Assembly: GCF_004000865.1 (NCBI RefSeq)
Contig: NZ_BIMB01000005.1
Coordinates: forward strand, 62,001 to 126,000
DNA: 64,000 nucleotides
Reading direction: 5' to 3'
Origin: Paenibacillus elgii NBRC 100335
Lineage (GTDB): Bacteria > Bacillota > Bacilli > Paenibacillales > NBRC-103111
The notes below the pieces were generated by a model. The model ran no database searches. It saw nothing but the letters and a program-made list of their open reading frames with translations, and was not told the origin of the DNA. Below, piece by piece: positions 1-7,598 of this stretch. How positions within the stretch are numbered: position 1 is the stretch's first letter; each line of letters starts with the position of its first letter. Position numbers and translations under genes: made by a program.

Positions 1-495
<495 letters not shown>

Positions 496-512
496 TTATG
501 AGTCCGTAAAGG

Positions 513-2237
513 TTAATCCTCGATCGTCGACATGTCGCCCGTCGGCAAATTCAATTCCCACGCTTTCAGCACGCGGCGCATAATTTTGCCGCTTCGCGTT
601 TTGGGAAGCTTGTCCTTGAACTCGATTTCACGAGGCGCCGCATGAGCGGACAAGCCGGTTTTGACGAATCGGACAATCTGCTCCTTCAGCTCCTCTGATG
701 CCGTATAGCCGTCCCGCAGCGCAATGAACGCTTTGATCACTTCGCCCCGCATCGGGTCCGGCTTGCCGATGACGCCCGCCTCCGCAACCGCCGGATGCTC
801 TACCAGCTTGCTCTCGACCTCGAAGGGCCCGACCCGCTCGCCCGCGGTGTTGATCACATCGTCAACGCGACCCTGGAACCAGAAGTAACCGTCCTCGTCG
901 CGGAAAGCGGAGTCTCCCGATACATACCAGCCCTTGAAGCGGAAATACTCCTCGTACTTGGACGGATTGTTCCAAATGCGGCGCATCATGGACGGCCATG
1001 CCGTTTTGATCGCCAGATTTCCCATGCAGTAGGGCTCCAAAATACGGCCCTCGTCGTCCAAAATGGCCGCGTCCACGCCAGGAATCGGCTTGCCCATCGA
1101 GCCCGGCTTGATCGCCATCCCGGGGTAATTGCAGATGAGCTGGCCGCCGGTCTCCGTCATCCACCAGGTGTCGTGGATGCGCTGCTTGAATACGTTCAAT
1201 CCCCAGCGGACGACTTCCGGATTCAAAGGCTCGCCGACGCTGAGCACATGGCGGAGCTTGGACAGATCGAATCCGGACACCAGCTCGTCCCCGGCTCCCA
1301 TCAGCATGCGGAAAGCGGTAGGCGCACTGTACCAGACGGTAACGCCGTATTTTTGCAGGGTAGCGTACCAATCCGCCGGCTTGAATCGTCCCCCGCGGAT
1401 CACGTTCGTTGCGCCGTTGAGCCACGGGGCGAACACGCCGTAAGACGTCCCGGTCACCCAGCCCGGATCGGCCGTGCACCAATACACGTCATCTTCCTTC
1501 AGGTCAAGCACGATTTTGCCCGTATAGTAATGTTGAACCATCGCATCATGGACGTGAAGCACGCCTTTGGGCTTGCCGGTGGAACCAGAGGTATAATGCA
1601 GAATGAGGCCGTCCTCGCGGTCCATCCAATCGAGGTCCAGCTCCTCGGAAGCGCTTTCCATTGCTTGGTGGAAATCGACCTGCCCCTGCTCCAGCCTTAG
1701 GTCGTGTCCGACCAGAATCACATGCTTCAGATGGGGCAAATCCTGAACCGGGATGCGCGGAAGCTGGGAAGGCGACGTGACGATCGCCACGGCCTGACTA
1801 TCTTCCAAGCGGTCCTTCACGGCCGTTTCCATAAAGGCTTCGAACAAAGGACCGGCAATCGCGCCGACTTTGATAATCCCGAGAAGCGCAAAGTACAACT
1901 CGGGAGAACGGGGCATGAAAATAAATACGCGGTCCCCTTTTCCAATGCCCAGTTGACGAAGCACGTTACCGAAGCGGTTGGAACTGCTTTTTATTTGTCC
2001 GAAGGTGTATGCTTCTTCTCGCTGACCGTCGCTGTAATATAAGGCGATTTTGTCCCGGCGCGAGGACTCGGCATGCCGATCGATCGCTTCGTACGCCATA
2101 TTGATTTTTCCGGTTTCGTGCCATGTGAACTCGCTCTCCACCTCCTCCCAGCGAAAATGTCCCCGCGCCTGCTCGTAATTTTTCATGTTGGGGCTTGCCG
2201 ACGTGGGCGCAATGCGCTCATTCGTAAACGAACTCAT
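513..2237 (-). CDS. acsA: Acetyl-CoA synthetase (AMP-forming)
   Basis: Activates acetate with ATP to acetyl-AMP and then acetyl-CoA, releasing AMP and pyrophosphate. The 574-residue product matches the length of Bacillus AcsA. It shows the ANL-family phosphate loop YTSGSTGKPKG, the WWMTETGG adenylate motif, the YVSGDSAFRDEDGY hinge region and a C-terminal LPKTRSGKIMRR, whose lysine is the catalytic and acetylation-controlled residue in the family. A start at 2258 is possible, but GGGAGGG sits eight bases before the ATG at 2237 (MSSFTNER), which is preferred. Upstream is a textbook sigma-54 -24/-12 element, not a sigma-A promoter. The adenylate kinase gene follows and could recycle the AMP made here. 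Confidence 0.95.
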   Translation of the reverse strand: MSSFTNERIAPTSASPNMKNYEQARGHFRWEEVESEFTWHETGKINMAYEAIDRHAESSRRDKIALYYSDGQREEAYTFGQIKSSSNRFGNVLRQLGIGKGDRVFIFMPRSPELYFALLGIIKVGAIAGPLFEAFMETAVKDRLEDSQAVAIVTSPSQLPRIPVQDLPHLKHVILVGHDLRLEQGQVDFHQAMESASEELDLDWMDREDGLILHYTSGSTGKPKGVLHVHDAMVQHYYTGKIVLDLKEDDVYWCTADPGWVTGTSYGVFAPWLNGATNVIRGGRFKPADWYATLQKYGVTVWYSAPTAFRMLMGAGDELVSGFDLSKLRHVLSVGEPLNPEVVRWGLNVFKQRIHDTWWMTETGGQLICNYPGMAIKPGSMGKPIPGVDAAILDDEGRILEPYCMGNLAIKTAWPSMMRRIWNNPSKYEEYFRFKGWYVSGDSAFRDEDGYFWFQGRVDDVINTAGERVGPFEVESKLVEHPAVAEAGVIGKPDPMRGEVIKAFIALRDGYTASEELKEQIVRFVKTGLSAHAAPREIEFKDKLPKTRSGKIMRRVLKAWELNLPTGDMSTIED

Positions 2238-2289
2238 GATGTAGACCCTCCCAATCAATAATAGATGATTACCTTTCTGAGCCTAAGTA

Positions 2290-2307
2290 AAGCAATTATT
2301 GTGCCAA
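2290..2307 (-). promoter_or_regulatory. Sigma-54 (-24/-12) promoter of acsA-adk
   Basis: On the minus strand the sequence reads TTGGCACAATAATTGCTT. It has the invariant GG (2305-2304) and GC (2293-2292) with exactly ten bases between them, and matches YTGGCACR-N4-TTGCW at essentially every conserved position. The predicted start of transcription is near 2281, giving a leader of about 43 bases to the acsA ATG. Sigma-54 promoters need an enhancer-binding activator; candidate sites lie just upstream. Confidence 0.8.
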
Positions 2308-2342
2308 CCGTCGGAGTGCGGAAATGTAAGGAACGCACAAAA

Positions 2343-2369
2343 AAATGTGTCCCATTTCGGGACACATTT
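2343..2369. promoter_or_regulatory. Perfect palindrome upstream of acsA: activator site and/or terminator
   Basis: AAATGTGTCCC, five bases, then GGGACACATTT form a perfect 11-base inverted repeat centred at 2356, about 75 bases upstream of the predicted sigma-54 start. That is a usual place for an enhancer-binding protein. On the minus strand the repeat is followed by seven T, so it can also act as an intrinsic terminator for the methyltransferase gene at 2451-3047. The two roles are compatible. Confidence 0.65.
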
Positions 2370-2388
2370 GCCGATTCGATCCGATACA

Positions 2389-2408
2389 GTGATGCAAAAT
2401 GGGACACT
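2389..2408. promoter_or_regulatory. Second, degenerate copy of the GTGTCCC activator site
   Basis: AGTGTCCCATTTTGCATCAC on the minus strand repeats the GTGTCCC half-site of the palindrome at 2343-2369, with a poor second half. If paired the same way its centre is near 2398, 42 bases from the first centre, or four helical turns. The repetition and phasing favour a protein-binding function over a chance hairpin. Confidence 0.5.
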
Positions 2409-2450
2409 CGAAGCCATCCGCAGCAGCCTGTGCGCTTAACGAATTTTCCG

Positions 2451-3047
2451 TTATTTCCTCAATACAAGTTGAATGACATGGGCTAACCCGCTGTGCGCCT
2501 TTCCTTCCACCCGCTCTTGTTCGCCATAGAAGAAATGGAGCACCTCATGACCTTCGCACCAAGCAAGAATTTCTTTGGGGTCGTAGAGCAAATCCGAGTC
2601 CGGAGGACCGCCCGTACCATACTTTAATTGATCCTTGGAGTAAACCTCAAGCATCATAATCCCTTCGGGCTTTATCGCATTTTTCATTTTATTGAGAATC
2701 ATGGCCTGATCGTCTTTATGAAAATGTCCGAATACCATGATGGCGGCATCGTATTCCTCGTTCGGTACATCCTCTGCCAACAGGTCCAGTTGGATGGTAT
2801 GTACGTCCACGCCATGCTTCCGGGCCAGCTTTTTCGTTTTGTTCAGGCCGCTCTCCGCATAGTCAATGGCGGTCACTTCATGATTTCGTTTTGCCAAAAA
2901 AACGGCATTCCGGCCTTCGCCCTCTGCAAACGCGATAACTTTGTGACATTGTTCTAATCTGAAAGCTTGTTGTTGAATAAATACGTTAGGTTCTTCCCCA
3001 TAATAATATTCCTCCGACTTAAAACGCTCATCCCATACATTTCCCAT
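2451..3047 (-). CDS. Class I SAM-dependent methyltransferase (TehB/methyltransferase-domain 25 type)
   Basis: A 198-residue soluble protein with a Rossmann-type SAM-binding core. It shows VIAFAEGEGRNAVFLAK (motif I, GxGxN), then VTAIDYAESGL with the acidic ribose-binding residue, and YDAAIMVFGHFH as motif IV. It resembles small methyltransferases annotated as tellurite-resistance TehB-like or YrkJ-like; the substrate cannot be read from the sequence. An AGGAGGT ribosome binding site precedes the ATG. A TTGACA/TATTAT promoter lies about 140 bases upstream, and the palindrome at 2343-2369 may terminate it. It appears to be a single-gene transcript. Confidence 0.85.
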   Translation of the reverse strand: MGNVWDERFKSEEYYYGEEPNVFIQQQAFRLEQCHKVIAFAEGEGRNAVFLAKRNHEVTAIDYAESGLNKTKKLARKHGVDVHTIQLDLLAEDVPNEEYDAAIMVFGHFHKDDQAMILNKMKNAIKPEGIMMLEVYSKDQLKYGTGGPPDSDLLYDPKEILAWCEGHEVLHFFYGEQERVEGKAHSGLAHVIQLVLRK

Positions 3048-3187
3048 AATTACCGACCTCCTGTGGATAAGATATTGGACATCGAAGACTTACTATGTCT
3101 TTAATAAAGTTAAAAAAAGCAGCATGGGTGCAGAGATACTTCGCCGCTTTAGTACTTTTCGTCGCTGTTTACGGAGTTATTATATCC

Positions 3188-3217
3188 ATAATATCTTCGA
3201 TAACAATGGTGTGTCAA
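3188..3217 (-). promoter_or_regulatory. Sigma-A promoter for the methyltransferase gene
   Basis: On the minus strand TTGACA (3217-3212), an 18-base spacer and TATTAT (3193-3188) point toward the methyltransferase gene starting at 3047. The leader would be about 135 bases long, and no riboswitch was recognised in it. Confidence 0.5.
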
Positions 3218-3263
3218 TAGCGCTAGGCATCGTGACGTGCCGATACATCCGTATTTTCCGGCT

Positions 3264-3303
3264 ATAAAAAAAATAAGCCGCGGCACCTGTTCGGGCCACG
3301 GCT
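3264..3303 (-). terminator. Intrinsic terminator after the esterase/secreted-protein genes
   Basis: On the minus strand AGCCGTGGC, a ten-base loop and GCCGCGGCT are followed by TTATTTTTTTT. It sits directly after the stop at 3321 and closes the transcript that comes down from the maltodextrin locus. Confidence 0.8.
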
Positions 3304-3320
3304 CGTTGCACAGTCTTCGT

Positions 3321-3890
3321 TCAAAGCGCGCGAAACTTAAGATTTTTGCAGTCGATGGCGAACGAGAAAGCTCTCTGCTCGCTTCCATCCAACGATAATT
3401 CCACGATTAAGCTGTCCAGCTCTTTCTCCGTTAAAGCTTGGCCGCTGATCCAGCCGTGCCTTTCTTTGCCGGGCAGGATTGTCGCCCCGGTAAAGTCCGG
3501 GTTGGTTGGGGAAGCCCCAACCTTTTCGCTTGCCTTGCCCGCGCTCGGAAGGTTCGTCTGCATGCCTAGGCGGCTTGGGTCAACCGCAACGGTTTCGTTC
3601 GTGGTCCCGTTCTTGATCGTGATTTCGAAGTCGGTCGTTAGTCCGGTCCGCCGGATGGAATGAATGGTAAACTCCACGCCGTTATTAGTTTGCGTGACCG
3701 GCAGCTTCTGTAGCTGAAACTCCGAGCCGCTGGATTTTTCGTTCCCCCCGGCCGTTCCTGCAACATAATTGCTATCGATGGACACGGGATGGTCGATATC
3801 CTGCGCGGCATTCGGGGTTCCGTTCATGAACACGGCCCCTGTGAACACAATCGAACCGCAGACGAGTCCGAGCACAAATTTTTTCACCAT
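3321..3890 (-). CDS. Secreted protein of unknown function (signal peptide, beta-rich domain)
   Basis: A 189-residue protein starting MVKKFVLGLVCGSIVFTGAVF, a basic n-region and hydrophobic core typical of an exported protein; no lipobox is evident. The rest (EFTIHSIRRTGLTTDFEITIKNGTTNETVAVD and so on) looks like an immunoglobulin-like or DUF4352-type beta sandwich, without catalytic motifs I recognise. It begins five bases after the stop of the upstream esterase, so it is translationally linked to that operon, and a strong terminator follows. The likely location is the cell surface or medium. The function is unknown. Confidence 0.7.
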   Translation of the reverse strand: MVKKFVLGLVCGSIVFTGAVFMNGTPNAAQDIDHPVSIDSNYVAGTAGGNEKSSGSEFQLQKLPVTQTNNGVEFTIHSIRRTGLTTDFEITIKNGTTNETVAVDPSRLGMQTNLPSAGKASEKVGASPTNPDFTGATILPGKERHGWISGQALTEKELDSLIVELSLDGSEQRAFSFAIDCKNLKFRAL

Positions 3891-3895
3891 GATGA

Positions 3896-5248
3896 TTAGT
3901 CCTCTCTGATGTCGTTAGACCAGCGTTCGACGGTCAGCTCCAGCCGCGAATCGGTCTCGGCGCGGTAATGGCGCACCACCGGATTTCCGGCTTGATCCGT
4001 TTCCGCGACGCCGTCGGCCCTGCTGATTTGATAAACGAACTCGGAATGAAGCGGAAGCTCAAGCCGCCCGGAATATACAGGCGCATCCGGTTGCTTGCTT
4101 AAAGGAAACCAAGCGTATAGCGAGACGGTTTCCGGCGTATGCGGCGGGACATGAACGATTAAATCGAGGGCAGCCCGCTCCTTCAATTCCTTGACCACAC
4201 GAATGGAAATAGCAGCCTCCAAGCCGCGGTAATTAACCGTCACCGTCGTTTCTCCTTCTTCCTTCGCCACTACGGTACCGTCCTCTTGGACCTCTACGAT
4301 CCGAGGGTCCTCCACCCGGTAAGCCGCCCTTAACAAGGACAGCTTCAAGCCGCTGTCAAACTCCGCGATCGGATTCAACCGGCAGAGCGGACCGCGGATG
4401 CCGACTTCGTCCCAGCCTTGCAACGATAAAGAGCGCGCCTGGCCTTTGGCTCCAAATAAATGAAGCAGCGGAGAGGCCAGTCTGGCCGCCCAGTCTTTCT
4501 CCACATGCGCCGCTTCGGGATCGAAGAAATACATCAGCTCGTCGTCGGCTTCGTATCCGAGGAAGGCAAGCTGCTCCGCGACTTCGCGGACATGCTTTTC
4601 CATGATCAGCGTGCCTTCCCTGCCTCCCAGATCGATCCAAATCCGGGAAATCGGCTGCTTCTTGTCGAACGTATGATACTGCCGGTATTCCTCCAGCGTC
4701 ACGGGATCGACGTAGTAAAAATACGGCGACAAGATCGCCAGCTTCCCGAAAATGTCCGGACGGCGAAAGCCGATATGGTAGGTAACTTGACCCCCGCGGG
4801 AAGACCCCATTAAGCCCGTATGCTCCGGGCCCGGCTTCGTCCGGAACAGCGCATCGATGTAAGGCTTGATTTCCTCGATAATAAAGCGCTCGTAAAGCTG
4901 CCCTTTGGGCTGAATTCGCACTTTGTCGGACGAGTACAGTACCCCTTCCAGCTCGTGGGTAAATTCGTCAGCCCGTTCGACGCCCCGATTCGGAATGCCG
5001 ACGACGATGATTTCTTCCATTAGCCCGCTCTGAATCAACCGGTCCGCGGTCTCATGGACGTTCCAGGAATAGCCGTTGAAGGCGGGATGGAAAATATTTT
5101 GTCCGTCGTGCATATACAGCACCGGATACCGCTTCGCTTGATCCCAGCGATAGCTCGGGGGGAGGTAAACAAACAGATCCCGCGTATTGTCCAAGTGGAC
5201 AGAGTAGAAATTTTCCACCTTCAAAATGCTCGATTTGTTCTTGTGCAT
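3896..5248 (-). CDS. Esterase D/enterochelin-esterase-like hydrolase with C-terminal starch-binding-like domain (copy 2)
   Basis: A 450-residue alpha/beta hydrolase of the putative-esterase family, paralogous to the gene just upstream. The N-terminal half has YLPPSYRWDQAKRYPVLYMHDGQ and GLMGSSRGG, a GxSxG elbow with nucleophile Ser150. The middle has an Ig-like stretch (VEVQEDGTVVAKEEGETTVTV). The last 100 residues (VHVPPHTPETVSLYAWF to QISRADGVAETD) resemble a CBM20/AMPK-type carbohydrate-binding fold. No signal peptide is seen, so it is probably cytoplasmic. Longer starts exist, but AGAGGTG sits six bases before the ATG at 5248. The upstream stop lies five bases away. A role in deacylating imported sugars is inferred from context only. 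Confidence 0.8.
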   Translation of the reverse strand: MHKNKSSILKVENFYSVHLDNTRDLFVYLPPSYRWDQAKRYPVLYMHDGQNIFHPAFNGYSWNVHETADRLIQSGLMEEIIVVGIPNRGVERADEFTHELEGVLYSSDKVRIQPKGQLYERFIIEEIKPYIDALFRTKPGPEHTGLMGSSRGGQVTYHIGFRRPDIFGKLAILSPYFYYVDPVTLEEYRQYHTFDKKQPISRIWIDLGGREGTLIMEKHVREVAEQLAFLGYEADDELMYFFDPEAAHVEKDWAARLASPLLHLFGAKGQARSLSLQGWDEVGIRGPLCRLNPIAEFDSGLKLSLLRAAYRVEDPRIVEVQEDGTVVAKEEGETTVTVNYRGLEAAISIRVVKELKERAALDLIVHVPPHTPETVSLYAWFPLSKQPDAPVYSGRLELPLHSEFVYQISRADGVAETDQAGNPVVRHYRAETDSRLELTVERWSNDIRED

Positions 5249-5253
5249 CCTCA

Positions 5254-6597
5254 TCACCTCTGCTCGCTCACGGGCGCCGCGTCCACCCAATTTTCGACTT
5301 CGTAATTCAGAACGAGGCCGTCCTTGGCCGTAAATTTCCGATAAGGAATTTCCCGGCCTTGCCGGTCCGTCTCATGCATGCCCAAGCCGCGGGAAATGCG
5401 GAATTCGAAGGACATATCCCGCGGTACCTCAAAGGTTCCTCCGTACAATCCTTCGCGAATCATCGGCAGCTCGATGCCGGCGTATAGCGCAGCAGTTGGC
5501 GGCGTAGAAGCCGGCACTTTCACGAACGCTTGGACGGTAACCGTCTCCGAAACCGACGGGACGACGGCAACAGCCAGTTCGGCCGTCAGGCTGCCATTTC
5601 TGTAACGAACCGTCGTTTCCCCTTCTTTCATGGGCAGCAATTTGCCGTCTGCCGTCACATCCAGCAGCTCGGGATCGGCTACTTCATAGCAGGCGTCTAA
5701 ATCCGTCATCATAAAGCCGCTGTCGTAGTGCACCACCGGATTGAGCGTGCGCCTCGGCCCCTCGATCCCAACCGCCTTCGGCCCATGCAAATCGACGCGA
5801 ACAGGAGTTCCGATGCGGCCAAAAAAATAAAGCAGCGGCGCATGCACTCTGGCGGCCCAATCCTTCTGCGAATGGCCCGAATTGACGGCATAATAGTACA
5901 TAAAATCGTCCCCGGGCCGATACCCCGCGCCGATCAGCGTGTCCGCGACATGCCGCACATGCTTTTCCATGACAGTAAAGCCTTCGGCATCTCCCACGTC
6001 CATCCAAATGCGCAGAGCCTTCTTTTCCGTGTAGACACGGCTTAACCAGCGGTCCTCCATTGTGCGGAGATCGACGCTTGCGAAAAACGGACACAGCGCC
6101 CCGATCATCCCGAACGTCTCGGACCTGCGAAACCCGATATTGTAAGAAACCAGACCGCCCGCGGACGAGCCCATCAGCGCCGTATGCTCCTGATCCGGCA
6201 GTGTTCTGTATTCCCGGTCGATATAAGGCTTCACTTCGCGGACGAGAAACTCCTCGTACAGCTCGCCCTGATTCGTCGTATCGAAAACCCGGTGTCCGTA
6301 CGGATTCTCATGCATATATTCCGCAATCCGGGCATCCTCGATGTGGGCTACCGCAACGATGATAATTTCCCGCATGCGCCCTTCGGCAATGAGGCGGTCA
6401 ACCGTTTTGTGAACGTCCCACGATTCGCCCTTCCGGTCCTTGTAGAACGCATGCTGCCCGTCCTGCATATATAGGACAGGGTACCGCTGCCCCTCGTCCG
6501 TTTCGTAGCCCGGAGGCAAATAAATAAATATATTTCTGGAATTATCAAGAATCTCCGAATAAAAATGATTGATTTCGATCAGCCGCGACGAACTCAC
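5254..6597 (-). CDS. Esterase D/enterochelin-esterase-like hydrolase with C-terminal starch-binding-like domain (copy 1)
   Basis: A 447-residue paralogue of the following gene. It carries IYLPPGYETDEGQRYPVLYMQDGQ, the elbow ALMGSSAGG with nucleophile Ser145, and the conserved SGHSQKDW segment likely to hold the catalytic His. An Ig-like part and a C-terminal domain with FKVPASTPPTAALYAG-like spacing and FRISRGLGMHETDRQG follow; the latter echoes the starch-binding CBM20 fold. It lies 23 bases after the LacI-type regulator gene on the same strand, and is probably co-transcribed with it. The natural ester substrate is unknown. No export signal is visible. Confidence 0.8.
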   Translation of the reverse strand: MSSSRLIEINHFYSEILDNSRNIFIYLPPGYETDEGQRYPVLYMQDGQHAFYKDRKGESWDVHKTVDRLIAEGRMREIIIVAVAHIEDARIAEYMHENPYGHRVFDTTNQGELYEEFLVREVKPYIDREYRTLPDQEHTALMGSSAGGLVSYNIGFRRSETFGMIGALCPFFASVDLRTMEDRWLSRVYTEKKALRIWMDVGDAEGFTVMEKHVRHVADTLIGAGYRPGDDFMYYYAVNSGHSQKDWAARVHAPLLYFFGRIGTPVRVDLHGPKAVGIEGPRRTLNPVVHYDSGFMMTDLDACYEVADPELLDVTADGKLLPMKEGETTVRYRNGSLTAELAVAVVPSVSETVTVQAFVKVPASTPPTAALYAGIELPMIREGLYGGTFEVPRDMSFEFRISRGLGMHETDRQGREIPYRKFTAKDGLVLNYEVENWVDAAPVSEQR

Positions 6598-6620
6598 GCC
6601 ACATTCTCCTCACCGGATCG

Positions 6621-7535
6621 TCACGTGATGACGGACAGGCAATAAAACTTTTCACGGCTTACCTCATCCGCATCCTGAATATTGCGATCCATCATACGGA
6701 CAATCTCTTTATAGTCATTCAAATCAAACGCAACTTTCGCCATCCCTTGCGGAACGATCTCCGGGCAATGGCTCGTGCACAGAACAGCGAGCCGTTCATG
6801 GGTCTTGGCCGCTTCATGCGCCAAAAATTCATTCAACACGATCCCCGGACGTCCCGTATACGCGGACAGAAATTCGTTTAAGCCCTCAATGCTCTCGCAC
6901 ACATGGACCCGTTCCTCGTCCAGACCGGATTGTTGCTTGATAAACTCCACCAGTTCGGCATTGTTATACGAATCCATCACCAGAAACTGCGGGTCTTCGC
7001 CCAGCAGTCTGCGTGCCGCTTGGAAGCTTTCCTTGAAATCCGGCACGATTTTGTGAAACAGCGGGTCTTCGATATAGCTGTCGACCACGAAGACGGGAAC
7101 GCCGAATCCGAAATAATTCGATATGGTCGTGAATTGTTCTTGATCTACGTTCATCAAGAAGACGCCGTCCAAATTGCGCTCCATAATGATTTTCGAGGAC
7201 GGGCCCAAGTTGTCGATTTGCATAAAAAGGACATGATACCCCAGCTCGCTGCAGTACCGCTCGATGGCCTGGATCGTTCGAGCATACTTCAAATCGGACC
7301 AAACATGACCGTCGTTCCCTTTAAACCATAAGATGCCGATAAGCCCGGTTTTCTTGACCTTCAGCGACTGCGCCGTACGGTTCGTTACGTATTTCAGCTG
7401 CTGCGCGGCCTTCAGTACCTTCACGCGCGTTTCATCGGATATGGATTGGGTCTTCACGTCGTTCAAAATATACGAAACCGTCGCAATGGAAACGCCGGCC
7501 GCTTTGGCTATGTCTTTGATCGTTGCTTTTTTCAT
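6621..7535 (-). CDS. LacI-family transcriptional regulator (maltodextrin locus)
   Basis: A 304-residue repressor-type protein. MKKATIKDIAKAAGVSIATVSYILND is a classic LacI helix-turn-helix, followed by the hinge helix RTAQSLKVKKTG and a periplasmic-binding-protein-like sugar-sensing domain. It is slightly shorter than the usual 330-340 residues. It lies between the amylase gene and the esterases. A CTTAAACGTTTAGG operator sits 17 bases before its start, and two related 16-base repeats precede the binding-protein gene, so autoregulation and control of the transporter are likely. A MalR-type response to maltodextrins is inferred. Confidence 0.9.
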   Translation of the reverse strand: MKKATIKDIAKAAGVSIATVSYILNDVKTQSISDETRVKVLKAAQQLKYVTNRTAQSLKVKKTGLIGILWFKGNDGHVWSDLKYARTIQAIERYCSELGYHVLFMQIDNLGPSSKIIMERNLDGVFLMNVDQEQFTTISNYFGFGVPVFVVDSYIEDPLFHKIVPDFKESFQAARRLLGEDPQFLVMDSYNNAELVEFIKQQSGLDEERVHVCESIEGLNEFLSAYTGRPGIVLNEFLAHEAAKTHERLAVLCTSHCPEIVPQGMAKVAFDLNDYKEIVRMMDRNIQDADEVSREKFYCLSVIT

Positions 7536-7551
7536 GGTTTAACCGCCCCTA

Positions 7552-7565
7552 CTTAAACGTTTAGG
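7552..7565. promoter_or_regulatory. LacI-type operator before the regulator gene
   Basis: CTTAAACGTTTAGG is a palindrome centred on the CG typical of LacI-family operators. The same AAACGTTTAAG core recurs upstream of the maltodextrin-binding protein at 12914-12929, which links the two sites to the regulator encoded at 6621-7535. Confidence 0.7.
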
Positions 7566-7598
7566 TCGATTAAAGCATACGGCCCTGTCTTTGTCAAA

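Noticed and set aside
795-1700. Long open frame of 301 codons antisense to acsA
   Set aside because: It lies wholly inside a highly conserved gene, has no ribosome binding site and its composition (many Arg, His, Leu) is that of a mirror frame.
3149-3388. 79-codon minus-strand frame before the secreted-protein gene's end
   Set aside because: It spans a terminator hairpin and overlaps the 3' end of the secreted-protein gene in another frame; no ribosome binding site.
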